A model generated the notes under the pieces. The model made no database searches and was not told the DNA's origin. It was given only the letters and a program-made list of their open reading frames with translations. Shown in pieces: positions 16,711-27,125 of a stretch of 64,000 nt of DNA. The DNA is from Oscillospiraceae bacterium. Its GTDB lineage: Bacteria; Bacillota; Clostridia; Oscillospirales; UBA929. Each line of letters begins with the position of its first letter. The first letter of the stretch is position 1. The translations under genes and the position numbers were made by a program. The DNA lies in contig JAISCT010000045.1 of the NCBI GenBank assembly GCA_031265355.1, positions 1 through 64,000 of the forward strand, written 5' to 3'.

Positions 16711-18123
16711 ATGCAGATGGAGATCTATAATACGCTGACCCGCCGCAAAGAGACGTTTGTCCCGCTTATACCCGGCCGCGTTTTGATGTACTGCTGCGGC
16801 CCTACGGTGTACAATCGGATCCATGTGGGCAACGCCCGGCCGCTCATCGTGTTCGATGTGTTGCGCCGTCATCTGGAAAAAAAGGGATACCTGGTGACGT
16901 TCACGCAGAATTTCACCGACATCGACGACAAGGTCATCGGCAAAGCGCTGGCGGAGGGCGTTTCGTACGACGAAATCGCCGCACGCTATATTGAGGAGTA
17001 CAAAGCGGATGCCCACGGGCTTGGCGTCCGTGACCCGGACATCGCGCCCCGCGCCACCGACAGCATGGACGCCATCTTGGCGCTCATCGGCCGACTGGTC
17101 GAGAAAGGGTATGCCTATCGGACGCCGGACGGCGTGTACTTCCGCGTAAATAATTTTCCAGAATATGGAAAATTATCCCAGCAGTCACTGGAGGATCTCT
17201 CCGCCGGCGCGCGGGTGGGGGTGGACGAGAGCAAGGAAAGTCCGTTCGATTTTGCGCTGTGGAAGGCGGTCAAGCCGGGAGAACCGTCATGGCCCTCCCC
17301 CTGGGGGCCGGGCCGTCCCGGCTGGCACATCGAGTGCTCGGCCATGTCGGCGGCGTACCTCGGGGAGACGATCGACATCCATTGCGGCGGGCAGGACCTT
17401 ATCTTCCCTCACCACGAGAACGAGATTGCCCAGTCGGAGGCCGCCTATGGCGTCCCGCTGGCCCGCTACTGGATGCACAACGGATTTTTGAGCATCGACA
17501 ATAAAAAGATGTCCAAGTCGCTGGGCAACTTCTTTACCGTGCGCGACGCGGCGGCGGTCTACGGCTACGAGACGATTCGCCTGTTCATGCTCTCCGCGCA
17601 CTACCGCAACCCGCTGAACTACTCCACGGAGTCACTGGAGCAAAACAAGGCGGCGCTTGTACGGCTGCACACCACGAACGACCATCTCATCTTCCTCGTC
17701 AAGCAGTCCCGCGAGGAGGCGATGACCCACGAGGAGGCCGGATTCGCCGAGCGCGTGCAGGGCTATGCCGCTCGGTTTGAGCGCGCGTTGGACGACGATC
17801 TCAACACGGCCGACGCCGTCGGCGTCCTCTTTGAGGCGGTGCGTGAGATCAACATCCGCACAGCCGGGCAGACCTCCCGTGCTCTGGCGGCGGCCCTCGC
17901 CGAGACGTTGCGAGGGATGACCGATGTGCTCGGTCTCTTGGCGTCCGAGGAAGAGGAGACGCTGCTGGACGCCGGTGTCGAGGAGATGATCCGGGCGCGG
18001 CAGGAGGCTCGGGTGTCCAAAAATTTTGTCGAGGCCGATCGCATCCGCGATGAACTGCGGGCGCGGGGTATTTTGCTTGAGGATACGCCTCAGGGCGTCA
18101 AATGGAAGCGAGACCGAGGTTGA
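16711..18123 (+). CDS. cysS: Cysteinyl-tRNA synthetase
   Basis: A 470-residue class I synthetase with the HIGH-type motif in 'PTVYNRIHVGNARP', the zinc-binding Cys residues near the start (YCCGPTVYN), 'GGQDLIFPHHENEIAQSEAA' and the KMSKS loop in 'IDNKKMSKSLGNF'. The C-terminal helical anticodon domain is present. ATG 16711 follows a GGGGGA-rich site; the frame stays open upstream through pgsA, but that sequence is a shadow of pgsA. The next gene is a phosphate transporter. Confidence 0.96.
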   Translation: MQMEIYNTLTRRKETFVPLIPGRVLMYCCGPTVYNRIHVGNARPLIVFDVLRRHLEKKGYLVTFTQNFTDIDDKVIGKALAEGVSYDEIAARYIEEYKADAHGLGVRDPDIAPRATDSMDAILALIGRLVEKGYAYRTPDGVYFRVNNFPEYGKLSQQSLEDLSAGARVGVDESKESPFDFALWKAVKPGEPSWPSPWGPGRPGWHIECSAMSAAYLGETIDIHCGGQDLIFPHHENEIAQSEAAYGVPLARYWMHNGFLSIDNKKMSKSLGNFFTVRDAAAVYGYETIRLFMLSAHYRNPLNYSTESLEQNKAALVRLHTTNDHLIFLVKQSREEAMTHEEAGFAERVQGYAARFERALDDDLNTADAVGVLFEAVREINIRTAGQTSRALAAALAETLRGMTDVLGLLASEEEETLLDAGVEEMIRARQEARVSKNFVEADRIRDELRARGILLEDTPQGVKWKRDRG

Positions 18124-18280
18124 GGCCGGCCGTATTTTTCGTGACATTGGCGGCGAAATATGGTATGGTGACAAGGAAGAGTCCTGTCGGACAGAACCGC
18201 CGCGTCTGCGGGACGGGCAAGCCCGGTCACGGACCGGTCCAATCTGTACCGGCGCAGCCCGCGACGGAAGGGAGACGCTC

Positions 18281-19333
18281 ATGAGCATCGAGATCGGCGA
18301 TTTTCTCTCCCAGCTGACCAGCAACCCCATGGTGGCTGTGACGGCCCTGCTGACGATGGGGGTCATCCTTGTCAACGGGTGGACGGACGCGCCCAACGCA
18401 ATTGCCACCTGTATCTCCACGCGGGCGATGAAGGCGTCCTCCGCCATCGCGATGGCGGCCGTGTGCAATTTCTTCGGTGTGCTGCTCATGACCCTTGTGA
18501 ACTCCCAGGTGGCGATGACTCTCTACCACATGGTCGATTTTGGCGCCAATTCGTCGGAAGCCTCCGTGGCGCTGTGCGCGGCGCTGTTCGCGATCGTCGT
18601 CTGGGCGACGGTCGCCTGGAAATTCGGCATCCCGACAAGCGAGAGTCACGCGCTGATCGCCGGTCTCTCCGGCGCGGCCATCGCGCTACACGGCAGTTTG
18701 GAGGGGATCAACCCGGAGGAATGGATCAAAGTCGTCTACGGGCTGCTGCTGTCCACGATCCTCGGCTTCGGGTCCGGGTTTGGCGCAGTCCGGCTGATTG
18801 AGCGCATTTGCCGCCCGATGGACCGTCAGAAGACAGTCGGCTTTTTCAAACGGGCGCAGGTCTTTGGGGGTGCGTCTATGGCGTTTATGCACGGCGCGCA
18901 GGACGGGCAAAAGTTTATGAGCGTCTTTATGCTCGGGATTTTCCTTGTAAACGGCTCCAGCCATGTGACGGATTTCTCCATCCCCATATGGCTCATGCTG
19001 CTGTGTTCGGCCGTCATGGGGCTCGGTACCTCGGTCGGGGGGTACCGCATCATCAAAGCGGTCGGACTCGACATGGTAAAGCTGCAGACCTACCAGGGTT
19101 TCTCCGCCGACCTCGCCGCCGCCGGTTGTTTGCTCTTCTCTTCGCTGACGGGCATTCCTGTCAGCACGACGCACACAAAAACCACGGCTATCATGGGTGT
19201 GGGCGCGTCCAAACGGCTCTCCGCCGTCAACTGGAGCATCGTGCGGGAGATGGTGCTGGCCTGGGTTCTCACCTTCCCCGGCTGCGGGTTGCTGGGGTAT
19301 ATTATGACCAAGTTTTTTATGTATCTCTTCTGA
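18281..19333 (+). CDS. pit: Inorganic phosphate transporter, PiT family
   Basis: A 350-residue membrane protein of the PHO-4/PiT family with two related halves, each with a signature stretch: 'VNGWTDAPNAIATC' near residue 40 and 'GIPVSTTHTKTTAIMGVG' near the C-terminus. About ten membrane helices are visible. It imports phosphate, probably with a cation. ATG 18281 follows GGAAGGGAG. The DUF47 gene that follows is the usual partner of this transporter class, so the two likely act together. Confidence 0.93.
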   Translation: MSIEIGDFLSQLTSNPMVAVTALLTMGVILVNGWTDAPNAIATCISTRAMKASSAIAMAAVCNFFGVLLMTLVNSQVAMTLYHMVDFGANSSEASVALCAALFAIVVWATVAWKFGIPTSESHALIAGLSGAAIALHGSLEGINPEEWIKVVYGLLLSTILGFGSGFGAVRLIERICRPMDRQKTVGFFKRAQVFGGASMAFMHGAQDGQKFMSVFMLGIFLVNGSSHVTDFSIPIWLMLLCSAVMGLGTSVGGYRIIKAVGLDMVKLQTYQGFSADLAAAGCLLFSSLTGIPVSTTHTKTTAIMGVGASKRLSAVNWSIVREMVLAWVLTFPGCGLLGYIMTKFFMYLF

Positions 19334-19393
19334 GCGGCGCCGGCGCCCGCCGTGGGGCGCGGACATCCGCCAGGGACCGAAAGGAGACAAGGC

Positions 19394-20029
19394 ATGGGAA
19401 AAGTACGGGGAGAAAAATTCGATTACTTCGCCTACTTTTACGCCTGCGGCTGCGCCGCACTGGAGGCCGCCACGTACCTGCATGAGACGTTTTCATCCTT
19501 CGACCCCGCCGCGCTGGCCCGGCAGGTGGACGAGCTGCACAAGATCGAAAACGATGCGGACGGCTTAAAGCACGATATGTTGCGGCATCTGGCGCACGAG
19601 TTCATGACGCCGATCGAACTGGAGGACATCATCTCGCTCTCGCAAGATCTCGACAATGTGGTGGATTCTATCGACGATGTGATGCAGCGTGTGAATATGT
19701 ACGCGGCCAACATCCGGACGCTGCGCCCGGATGTGCTGTCTTTCACGTCGCTCATCGTGCGCTGCTGCCAGGCGCTGGAGACGGCGCTGAAAGAGTTCAA
19801 ACATTTCCGCAAGTCGAAGACCATTATCTCCCTGCTGATTGAGATCAATACCATTGAGAGCGATGGGGACGCGCTCTTCGCGAAGAGCATGAAGCAGCTC
19901 TACACCGAGGACGCAGACATGCGTCACGTCATCATCTGGACCAACATCTTCGAGTGTCTTGAGAGCTGCCTTGATTTCTGCGAGGACGTGGCCGACATCA
20001 TCGAAGGCGTGATCATGAAAAACACCTGA
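19394..20029 (+). CDS. DUF47 family PhoU-like accessory protein
   Basis: A 211-residue, almost all-helical protein of the PhoU-like DUF47 family (Pit accessory). Conserved features include 'HKIENDADGLKHDMLRHL', 'FMTPIELEDIISLSQDLDNV' and the second-half 'INTIESDGDALFAKSM', which hold the E/D metal-binding motifs of PhoU-like bundles. It probably controls the phosphate transporter encoded 60 bases upstream. ATG 19394 follows a GAAAGGAG site. Confidence 0.92.
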   Translation: MGKVRGEKFDYFAYFYACGCAALEAATYLHETFSSFDPAALARQVDELHKIENDADGLKHDMLRHLAHEFMTPIELEDIISLSQDLDNVVDSIDDVMQRVNMYAANIRTLRPDVLSFTSLIVRCCQALETALKEFKHFRKSKTIISLLIEINTIESDGDALFAKSMKQLYTEDADMRHVIIWTNIFECLESCLDFCEDVADIIEGVIMKNT

Positions 20030-20064
20030 CGCCGCCGCCCGCGGCGAGAGGCGCAACGGGACCG

Positions 20065-20196
20065 GACCCCAAAAACGGACGGCTCTGCGCCGTCCGTTTT
20101 GTCCGCAGCGAGGGGCTGCGGCCCGTCTCGCTGAAAAAGACGATCCCGGCGCTCTACGAGGCCTTTGCGGTGCAGATGCATCCGCCCGCCGGTTGA
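20065..20196 (+). pseudogene. Possible C-terminal fragment of an unknown gene
   Basis: In the gap after the DUF47 gene one frame reads about 43 codons to a TGA at 20194-20196, ending with 'LKKTIPALYEAFAVQM' and a short proline-rich tail. Its third-position G/C pattern looks like real coding sequence of this genome, yet there is no start codon or ribosome binding site, and the frame runs through the terminator hairpin. It may be the tail of a deleted gene. No family is recognised. Confidence 0.3.
20072..20102 (+). terminator. Rho-independent terminator after the phosphate transport genes
   Basis: AAAACGGACGG pairs exactly with CCGTCCGTTTT around a seven-base loop, with T-rich sequence on one side and A-rich on the other. 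It could also work in the reverse direction. Confidence 0.75.
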
Positions 20197-20242
20197 TCAT
20201 CCGGCACGGCGCCGGGCATCAGGCGCTGTGAGAGGTGCGCAG

Positions 20243-20854
20243 ATGAACATTTCAATCTTGTCTCCAAAGCTGCTCTCGGTGACGGCGCCCGACGCCGTGT
20301 ACATGGGCGGTTCGCAGGAGTGGTACGAGGGGGCCTGGCAGCGGCGGGCCGGCTGCGGACCGACTGTCGCTTCGGGCCTCGTGTGGTATCTGGTCCGCTC
20401 GCGCCCGCGCCTCGCGCCGCTGTGTGACGTGGGGGACGCCGGACAGGTACGTTTTTTGGCGCTGATGCGTGATATGTTCGATTGCGTCACGCCGGGAAGC
20501 CAGGGTGTGAACACCGCCCGGCTCTTTTCGGACGGCGTGCGGCGCTATGGGGCGGCGCGCGGCGTGCCGCTCGCCGTGCGGACGCTTGAGATCCACCGGC
20601 GCGGCCCGGGCGCGTTGCGCGACTTCGCGGCGCGTTGTCTGCGTGACGATTTGCCAATGGGTTTTTTAAACCTCTCAAACGGCGCGCTGCGCAACCTAGA
20701 CAGTTGGCACTGGGTGCTCCTGTCGGCCTTGGAGACGGAGACGCTGACCGCCGAGATCTGCGACCAGGGACACGTGAAAGAGATCGACATGGCGATGTGG
20801 ATGCGGACCACGCTCCTTGGCGGCGCGCTGGTTGCCTTGGAGGCGGAGGCCTGA
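20243..20854 (+). CDS. C39-like papain-fold cysteine peptidase, putative
   Basis: A 203-residue protein without signal peptide. Its layout fits papain-like C39 enzymes: 'RAGCGPTVASGLVWYL' supplies a candidate catalytic Cys38 in the G-C-G-P-T context, and 'NLDSWHWVLLSA' supplies a candidate His156 followed by a hydrophobic strand, with Asp/Asn candidates later. The physiological substrate is unknown. It lies just after the phosphate genes and converges with the SSB-like gene. The function is inferred from motif spacing only. Confidence 0.6.
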   Translation: MNISILSPKLLSVTAPDAVYMGGSQEWYEGAWQRRAGCGPTVASGLVWYLVRSRPRLAPLCDVGDAGQVRFLALMRDMFDCVTPGSQGVNTARLFSDGVRRYGAARGVPLAVRTLEIHRRGPGALRDFAARCLRDDLPMGFLNLSNGALRNLDSWHWVLLSALETETLTAEICDQGHVKEIDMAMWMRTTLLGGALVALEAEA

Positions 20855-20867
20855 GCCGGCGCGCGTC

Positions 20868-21488
20868 TTACGGCGCCGCGGACTCCGGCAACAGAGTGCT
20901 CACCGATACTTCAAAAGCGACGCGCCGGACCTGGGTGTCGTCATCAAGCACCTTTATGTAGGTTCGGCTTTGGATGCGCCCCTCAAGAGCCAGACGGGTT
21001 CCCACCCGGCGGCCGGCGCATTGGCGCGCGCCCGCGCCCCAGGCGATGCAAGGCAGATAATCGGACCGCCCATAGGAGCGGCCGACTGCCAGAATGAGGT
21101 CGCAGATCTCGCGCCCAAGCGGCGTTTTGCGATAGATCGGCGTTTTGCAGAGTGCGCCCGACAGGAAGACTTTGTTTTCGTGGGCGTCGTGGCTCGGCGA
21201 CAGCGTGTGCGCCAGCACCGTAATGACCAGTTTGCTGCCGATGCCCGTTCTGTTGTTAAAAGAGCGCAGGGACCCTTCCGCCGCGAGGAAACGCCCCGGC
21301 GTGCAATCGCAGGCGTGTAGCGTCTCTCGGCTGACCAGTACGCGGACGACGTCGCGCGTGCCGGACAGTCGCTGGATGCCGAGCGTCAGCAGAAAATAGG
21401 AGCGGCCGTGACTTTCGTGTGAGAAAATCGGGGGGGACTCAACGAATCCCCGGAGGTACACGCTGTTGTGGGTCGTCTGTGTGGACAT
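20868..21488 (-). CDS. Single-stranded DNA-binding protein-like, two OB folds
   Basis: A 206-residue protein with two consecutive OB-fold units of the SSB/PriB type. The first opens with 'NSVYLRGFVESPPIFSHE', the second with 'NKVFLSGALCKTPIYRKTPL' and continues with 'CDLILAVGRSYGRSDYLPC'. Canonical SSB has one OB fold and an acidic C-terminal tip; this one lacks the tip, so it is probably an accessory ssDNA-binding protein rather than the housekeeping SSB. It forms a minus-strand pair with the unknown gene upstream, interrupting a long run of plus-strand genes. Confidence 0.7.
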   Translation of the reverse strand: MSTQTTHNSVYLRGFVESPPIFSHESHGRSYFLLTLGIQRLSGTRDVVRVLVSRETLHACDCTPGRFLAAEGSLRSFNNRTGIGSKLVITVLAHTLSPSHDAHENKVFLSGALCKTPIYRKTPLGREICDLILAVGRSYGRSDYLPCIAWGAGARQCAGRRVGTRLALEGRIQSRTYIKVLDDDTQVRRVAFEVSVSTLLPESAAP

Positions 21489-21571
21489 GGCAGGACACTC
21501 CCGTACAGAAGTTCATTTTGTGTTTTCAGAGGCCCGGTTTTGTGAGGCGCGGTGCGTCCGGCGGCTTTTTC

Positions 21572-22120
21572 TCATATATATGCGGCGCCCTGCGCGGCTA
21601 TGCCGGCGCCGCGCCGCGCGAACAGCGGCGGCAGTCGGGCCGGCGCCACCCCCGCCGCGAGGAGCGTTCCCACGCAGGCGAGGCACTGCCAGAGTTCCAG
21701 GCGCGGCGGGCGTCGCAGCGTGATCTCCTGCCGGTCGACGCGCCGCCCTGTGACGTCGACAATCTCGCGTTGGACGGCCAGGGCCAGACGATCGTCCGCC
21801 GCGCTGGACAGTGTGAGCGTGTCCCGCGCGGACAGTCCGTAAGTGATTACCTCACCGGCCCGTATCCGCCAAGCGCCCGCGTCCGTGCCGGGCAAAATCG
21901 CGATACGACTCTCAAAGCCTCTGTCCGTGCGAAAGCCGGGGACGGCGACCAGTGCGTCCGCACGGTAGTATGCGCCGTCCGGGTGCGGCCGGAGGGCGCG
22001 GCGTCCGGGCAGAAGAGCCACGGCCCGCCCCGCGGCGGCCTGTGCCAGCATCCGGCGCAACGCGTGCCGGATAGGGCAGACGCCGGGTTCTAAAATACCC
22101 ACGGTCCATATGGGTTTCAT
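21572..22120 (-). CDS. Conserved Clostridia protein of unknown function
   Basis: A 182-residue protein starting at ATG 22120 after an AAGGAGGAG site. It contains a stretch 'VITYGLSARDTLTLSS' followed by 'RLALAVQREIVDVTGR', which I associate with an uncharacterised Clostridia family but cannot name. A hydrophobic stretch near residues 150-165 precedes a basic C-terminus. It is immediately upstream of the SSB-like gene on the same strand and divergent from nfnA. No catalytic motif is evident. Confidence 0.55.
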   Translation of the reverse strand: MKPIWTVGILEPGVCPIRHALRRMLAQAAAGRAVALLPGRRALRPHPDGAYYRADALVAVPGFRTDRGFESRIAILPGTDAGAWRIRAGEVITYGLSARDTLTLSSAADDRLALAVQREIVDVTGRRVDRQEITLRRPPRLELWQCLACVGTLLAAGVAPARLPPLFARRGAGIAAQGAAYI

Positions 22121-22311
22121 GTGAACTCCTCCTTTGGCGCGCGGGGCGTTTCGCCGGCGGGACATCCGGTCGCGCGGCCGTTATCTATTCGCTGTGATTC
22201 GGGCGTGCCCGTGTGTAGTGTGCGCCGTTTTTGTGTTCCGATGCACGCGCCGTGCGCGCATCGCGCGGTAAAATTTTATCCCGGCGGGCGTGCAATATGG
22301 GTCATAGGACC

Positions 22312-22340
22312 TTGCGAATCGAGAGAGTTTTCTATATAAT
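22312..22340 (+). promoter_or_regulatory. Sigma-A promoter of nfnA-nfnB
   Basis: TTGCGA at 22312-22317 and a consensus TATAAT at 22335-22340 are separated by 17 bases and lie about 80 bases upstream of nfnA. Confidence 0.75.
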
Positions 22341-22419
22341 AATGTTTTGGATCCACGACATAGATATTTAGGGGCATCCGGTCGCGGGTTTTTGATTGGG
22401 ATATACGGAGGTATGTGTC

Positions 22420-23265
22420 ATGTATCGGATTGTCGAGGCGCAGCGGTACAACCCGCAGGTCAAACGGTTGACCGTTGAGGCGCCCAGGGTGGCCCGGCGC
22501 GCGCGGCCGGGCCAGTTTGTCATGGTGCGCGTGGACGAGCGCGGCGAGCGCATACCCTTGACCATCGCGGACAGTGACGCCGCTTCGGGCTGTGTCACTG
22601 TCATCTTTCAAGAGGTGGGCTGCTCCACCGCGATGTTGGGGGCTCTGGAGGCGGGCGACACCATCGCCGACGTCGTCGGACCGCTCGGCGTCCCCTCGCA
22701 TCTGGAGGGGCTGGGACGCGTGTGTGTGGTCGGCGGCGGGCTCGGCTGCGCCATCGCCTATCCGCAGGCCAAGGCGCTGTTTGGTATGGGTGCCCACGTC
22801 GACATCGTCGCCGGATTTCGCAGTGCGTCGCTGATCTTCTTGGAGGAGGAAATGCGCGCCGTCTCGCACAAACTCACGGTCTGTACGGACGACGGCTCCA
22901 ACGGGTGCAAAGGACTTGTCACCGACATCTTGAAGGCCGCTTTGGAGGAGACCGTTTACGATGCGGTCATCGCCATCGGGCCGCTGGTAATGATGAAGTT
23001 TGTCTGCCTGACCACCAAGCCGTATGCCGTTCCCACGATTGTCAGCATGAACCCGATCATGGTGGACGGTACCGGCATGTGCGGCTGCTGCCGCGTGACA
23101 GTGGGCGGAGAAGTCAAATTTGCCTGCGTGGACGGGCCGGATTTCGACGGCCATTTGGTGGATTTTGACGAGGCCATGCGGCGCAACACGATCTACCGGA
23201 CACAGGAACAGCGGAGCCTGCAAGAACACATCTGCCGAGGGGAGGAACGGCTCCATGCTCAATAA
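22420..23265 (+). CDS. nfnA: NADH-dependent reduced ferredoxin:NADP+ oxidoreductase subunit A
   Basis: A 281-residue ferredoxin-NADP reductase-type protein with an FAD-binding domain ('RPGQFVMVRVDERGERIPLT'), an NAD-binding domain ('CVVGGGLGCAIAYPQAKAL') and a C-terminal [2Fe-2S] cysteine cluster ('MCGCCRVTVGGEVKFAC'). With the next gene it would form the electron-bifurcating Nfn complex that balances NADH, NADPH and ferredoxin pools in anaerobes. ATG 22420 has GGAGG upstream. The gene overlaps nfnB by 11 bases. Annotation as a dihydroorotate dehydrogenase electron-transfer subunit would be the commonest misnaming. Confidence 0.9.
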   Translation: MYRIVEAQRYNPQVKRLTVEAPRVARRARPGQFVMVRVDERGERIPLTIADSDAASGCVTVIFQEVGCSTAMLGALEAGDTIADVVGPLGVPSHLEGLGRVCVVGGGLGCAIAYPQAKALFGMGAHVDIVAGFRSASLIFLEEEMRAVSHKLTVCTDDGSNGCKGLVTDILKAALEETVYDAVIAIGPLVMMKFVCLTTKPYAVPTIVSMNPIMVDGTGMCGCCRVTVGGEVKFACVDGPDFDGHLVDFDEAMRRNTIYRTQEQRSLQEHICRGEERLHAQ

Positions 23266-24646
23266 GTCGACGACAAAAACGCCCATGCCGGAACAGGAGC
23301 CGGCGTTGCGCGCCCGCAACTTTGAAGAGGTGGCGTTTGGCTACACACAGGCGCAGGCCAAGCGGGAGGCGGAGCGCTGTCTGCGCTGCAAGAACAAGCC
23401 CTGCGTGTCCGGCTGTCCCGTCGGGGTCGATATTCCCTCCTTTGTGGGGTCCCTGGCCGAGGGGGATACGGCCGCCGCGGCCGATGTGATCCGACGCGCC
23501 AATGCGCTGCCCGCTGTCTGCGGTCGGGTGTGCCCCCAAGAGACACAGTGCGAGCAGTTCTGTGTGCGAGGCCGAAACGGCGAACCGGTGGCCATCGGCC
23601 GGCTGGAGCGCTACACCGCCGATTGGGCCATGGAATACGGCGAGGACGAATCCCCCACCGACCCAAACGGTGTCCGTGTGGCGGTGGTCGGCTCGGGTCC
23701 GGCGGGGCTCACCTGTGCCGGCGCGCTTGCGCGCCTCGGTTGTGCGGTGACGGTTTTTGAGGCATTCCATAAGCCGGGCGGCGTGTTGGTGTACGGGATT
23801 CCCGAATTTCGTCTGCCAAAGGCCATTGTGGCCCGCGAGATTGCCCAATTGGAGGCGCGGGGCGTCGCCATCGAGACAAACTGCGTCGTGGGGCGCACGG
23901 TGACGGTGGACGAGCTCCTGACCGAGGGGTATCGGGCCGTGTTTGTGGGCTCCGGGGCCGGGCTGCCCACATTCATGGGTATCCCGGGGGAAAATTTAAA
24001 TGGAGTCTATTCGGCCAACGAATTTTTGACGCGCGTCAACCTGATGCGCGCCTTTGAAAAAGGAGCGCAGACCCCTATTCAGCCGGTGCGCCGCGTCGCC
24101 GTAGTCGGCGGGGGCAACGTCGCGATGGATGCTGCGCGCTGCGCGTTGCGCCTCGGCGCCGAATTGGTGAGCATTGTGTACCGCCGCGGCGAACAGGAGA
24201 TGCCGGCCCGGGCGGAGGAGATTCACCATGCCCGGGAGGAGGGCATTGCGTTTCATCTGCTCGTAAACCCGGTGTCGCTCGTCGGAGATGAACAGGGCTG
24301 GGTACGGGAGATAGTCTGTGTGGAGATGGAACTCAGTGAACCGGACGAGAGCGGTCGCCGCCGGCCTGTGCCCAAGGAGGGCAGCCGAGTGACGCTCCCG
24401 GTGGACGCCGTCGTCATGGCGATCGGTTCGTCGCCGAACCCCCTGATCCGGCAGACGACGCCCGACTTGGCCGCCAACCGGTGGGGCTGCCTTGTGGCCG
24501 ACGAGACAACGGGCCGTACCGCGAAGCGCGGTGTCTACGCCGGCGGTGACGCAGTGACAGGCGCGGCCACCGTCATTCTGGCGATGGGCGCCGGCCAGGC
24601 CGCCGCCCGCGCGATCTACGAGGACGTCACAAGCGGACGTATCTGA
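23255..24646 (+). CDS. nfnB: Nfn subunit B (glutamate synthase small-subunit-like)
   Basis: A 463-residue flavoprotein. The N-terminal domain carries two cysteine sets for [4Fe-4S] clusters ('[20 protein letters not shown]' and '[15 protein letters not shown]'). Two dinucleotide-binding folds follow ('[20 protein letters not shown]' and '[18 protein letters not shown]'). The family includes GltA/GltD-like proteins; placement directly after nfnA favours NADPH-linked NfnB over a glutamate synthase. ATG 23255 overlaps the nfnA end and follows GAGGGGAGGAAC. It is cytoplasmic. Confidence 0.9.
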   Translation: MLNKSTTKTPMPEQEPALRARNFEEVAFGYTQAQAKREAERCLRCKNKPCVSGCPVGVDIPSFVGSLAEGDTAAAADVIRRANALPAVCGRVCPQETQCEQFCVRGRNGEPVAIGRLERYTADWAMEYGEDESPTDPNGVRVAVVGSGPAGLTCAGALARLGCAVTVFEAFHKPGGVLVYGIPEFRLPKAIVAREIAQLEARGVAIETNCVVGRTVTVDELLTEGYRAVFVGSGAGLPTFMGIPGENLNGVYSANEFLTRVNLMRAFEKGAQTPIQPVRRVAVVGGGNVAMDAARCALRLGAELVSIVYRRGEQEMPARAEEIHHAREEGIAFHLLVNPVSLVGDEQGWVREIVCVEMELSEPDESGRRRPVPKEGSRVTLPVDAVVMAIGSSPNPLIRQTTPDLAANRWGCLVADETTGRTAKRGVYAGGDAVTGAATVILAMGAGQAAARAIYEDVTSGRI

Positions 24647-24692
24647 ACAAATTCTTGCCGACCGCGCTGGTTGGCGGAGGGGAGGCCTGTCT

Positions 24693-27125
24693 GTGAGCGA
24701 GGCTGTGCGGCAGCAGATGCCGCTTTTGGCCCTGCGGGGTATCACGGTATTTCCCAAAATGCTGATCCATTTCGACGTGGGCCGGGAAAAATCGGTCCGC
24801 GCATTGGAGAGAGCCCTGTCGTCCGGACAGCTTATCTTTCTTGTGTCGCAGCGGGACATGGGCGCGGCCGACCCCACGTTGGCCGACCTCTACGAGGTGG
24901 GTACGGTCGCGCGCGTCTGCCAGATTTTGCGCCTGCCCGGCGAGAACATGCGGGTCCTCGTCGAGGGCCTGACGCGCGCGCGCGTCGTCGACATGGTGCA
25001 GTTTGAGCCGGAGTTCATTGTCGAGGTGCTGACGCTGACTGTTTCCCGGCGGCGCGCGTCCGTGCAGAAGCAGCAGGCGTCCATGCGCGCGGTCCGGGAG
25101 CTCTTTGAGACATATGCGCGGCTCACCGCTCGGATCGCGCCAGATGTGCTGACGAGCGCGGACGGGACACAGGACCCGGGGTACATGGCCGATTACATCG
25201 CCCAAAACATGGCTGTCCGCCACGAGGAGAAACAGGCGATCTTAGAGCAGCTCCACGGGATGCGGCGGTTGGAGCAGGTGATGTCGCTGCTGCAACAGGA
25301 GATTGAGATTCTGGAGATTCAGAGAGACATCCAGACCAAGCTGCACCAGCAGCTCGAGCAGCATCAAAAGGAGTATTACCTGCGGGAGCAGATCAAAACC
25401 ATTCAAACCGAGCTTGGAGAACGGGAGGATCTGGCCGACGAGGTGGATGCGTACCGGGCGAAGATCCACGCGTTGCGTCTGGACACGGAGATCGAGGAAA
25501 AGCTTCTGCAGGAGACGGGCCGGCTGTCGCGCATGACGCCCGGCTCCTCCGAGGCGACGGTGGTGCGCACCTGGCTCGATGCCTGCCTCGCACTGCCCTG
25601 GCGCAAGTCGACCCGGGACCGGCTCGACATTGCCGTGGCGGAGCGCCGGTTGAATGCCGATCACTACGGGCTTGTCAAGGTCAAGGAGCGCATGCTGGAA
25701 TTTTTGGCGGTGAAAGCGCTGACGCCGCATCTGCAGAGCCAGGTGCTCTGTTTGGTCGGCCCGCCCGGTGTCGGCAAGACCTCCGTGGCCCAGTCGGTGG
25801 CGCGGGCCATGGGACGCAAACTGGCTCGGCTGTCGCTGGGCGGTGTGCGCGACGAGGCGGACATCCGCGGGCACCGCAGGACCTACATCGGCGCGATGCC
25901 GGGGCGCATCATGAACGCGCTGCGGCAGGCAGACAGCCGCAATCCGGTGCTGGTGCTCGACGAGGTGGATAAGATGGGCCACGACTTCCGGGGCGATCCG
26001 GCGGCGGCCTTGCTGGAGGTGTTCGACCCGGAACAAAACGGGACTTTCCGCGACCACTACTTGGAGCTGCCGTTTTCGCTGTCGGAGGTCCTGTTTATCA
26101 CGACGGCCAACACGACGGAGACCGTCCCGCGCGCGCTGCTCGATCGCATGGAGGTCATCGAGCTCACGAGTTACACCGGTGAAGAGAAAGTGCAGATCGC
26201 GTCACACCACCTGCTGCCCAAGCAGTTGGCGCGCCACGGACTCAAACGGACGCAGCTTCGGCTCTCCGACGACGCGCTGCGCGAGATCATTGCCGCTTAT
26301 ACGCGGGAGTCGGGTGTGCGCGAATTGGAACGGATTTTGGCGGCGCTTTGCCGCAAGGTGGCGCGACAGATTGTGGCGGACGATGTGAAGCGGCGTTCAC
26401 TCGGGGTCGGAGATCTGATAGCGCTGCTCGGTGTGCAGCGCTATCGGACCGATCGTCTGCGCCGCGCCCCCGAGGTGGGCGTCGCCTCAGGCCTCGCGTG
26501 GACGCATGTGGGCGGCGAGCTGTTGGAGGTTGAGGTGGGCGTCGTCGACGGCAGCGGGAAGATCGACTGCACCGGTAATCTGGGCAATGTGATGAAGGAA
26601 TCGGCCCGGGCCGCGCTGACATACATCCGCAGCCGCAGTGTCGCGCTCGGCATCGAGGCGGATTTTTATAAGACCCGCGACATTCACATCCACTTTCCCG
26701 AGGGAGCCACGCCGAAGGACGGTCCCTCCGCCGGCATCACCATGGCGGTTGCCATGGTGTCGGCTCTCACGGGCGCGCCCGTGAGAGCCGAGGTAGCCAT
26801 GACGGGGGAGATCACGTTACGCGGTCGGGTGCTGCCCATCGGCGGGCTGAAGGAGAAGACCATGGCCGCCTTCCGGGCGGGCGTGCGTACGGTGATCCTT
26901 CCGCGTGAGAACGAGAAGGACCTGCAGGACATCGACCCCACCGTGCGCGGCGCGCTGCAGTTTCTGATGGTGGAACATATGGACGCGGTGCTCACCGCCG
27001 CACTGGACATGACATTGCGGGAGGGGCGGTCCCTGCGCAAGACGGCGCCTGTTCTGCCGGCCATGCCGCCGCTGGCGATGACGGCGGGGGAGGACATATG
27101 CCCACACGGCGAACCGGTGTGTTGA
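24693..27125 (+). CDS. lon: ATP-dependent protease Lon
   Basis: An 810-residue LonA protease. Domains in order are the N-terminal substrate-binding domain, a long coiled-coil ('[20 protein letters not shown]'), an AAA+ module with Walker [10 protein letters not shown] near residue 356 and Walker B '[11 protein letters not shown]', and the C-terminal peptidase domain with catalytic serine in '[11 protein letters not shown]' (~679) and the lysine ~40 residues on. It degrades damaged and regulatory proteins. The start is GTG 24693. The 3' end overlaps engB by 28 bases, a common lon-engB (ysxC) pairing in Firmicutes. Confidence 0.97.
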   Translation: MSEAVRQQMPLLALRGITVFPKMLIHFDVGREKSVRALERALSSGQLIFLVSQRDMGAADPTLADLYEVGTVARVCQILRLPGENMRVLVEGLTRARVVDMVQFEPEFIVEVLTLTVSRRRASVQKQQASMRAVRELFETYARLTARIAPDVLTSADGTQDPGYMADYIAQNMAVRHEEKQAILEQLHGMRRLEQVMSLLQQEIEILEIQRDIQTKLHQQLEQHQKEYYLREQIKTIQTELGEREDLADEVDAYRAKIHALRLDTEIEEKLLQETGRLSRMTPGSSEATVVRTWLDACLALPWRKSTRDRLDIAVAERRLNADHYGLVKVKERMLEFLAVKALTPHLQSQVLCLVGPPGVGKTSVAQSVARAMGRKLARLSLGGVRDEADIRGHRRTYIGAMPGRIMNALRQADSRNPVLVLDEVDKMGHDFRGDPAAALLEVFDPEQNGTFRDHYLELPFSLSEVLFITTANTTETVPRALLDRMEVIELTSYTGEEKVQIASHHLLPKQLARHGLKRTQLRLSDDALREIIAAYTRESGVRELERILAALCRKVARQIVADDVKRRSLGVGDLIALLGVQRYRTDRLRRAPEVGVASGLAWTHVGGELLEVEVGVVDGSGKIDCTGNLGNVMKESARAALTYIRSRSVALGIEADFYKTRDIHIHFPEGATPKDGPSAGITMAVAMVSALTGAPVRAEVAMTGEITLRGRVLPIGGLKEKTMAAFRAGVRTVILPRENEKDLQDIDPTVRGALQFLMVEHMDAVLTAALDMTLREGRSLRKTAPVLPAMPPLAMTAGEDICPHGEPVC

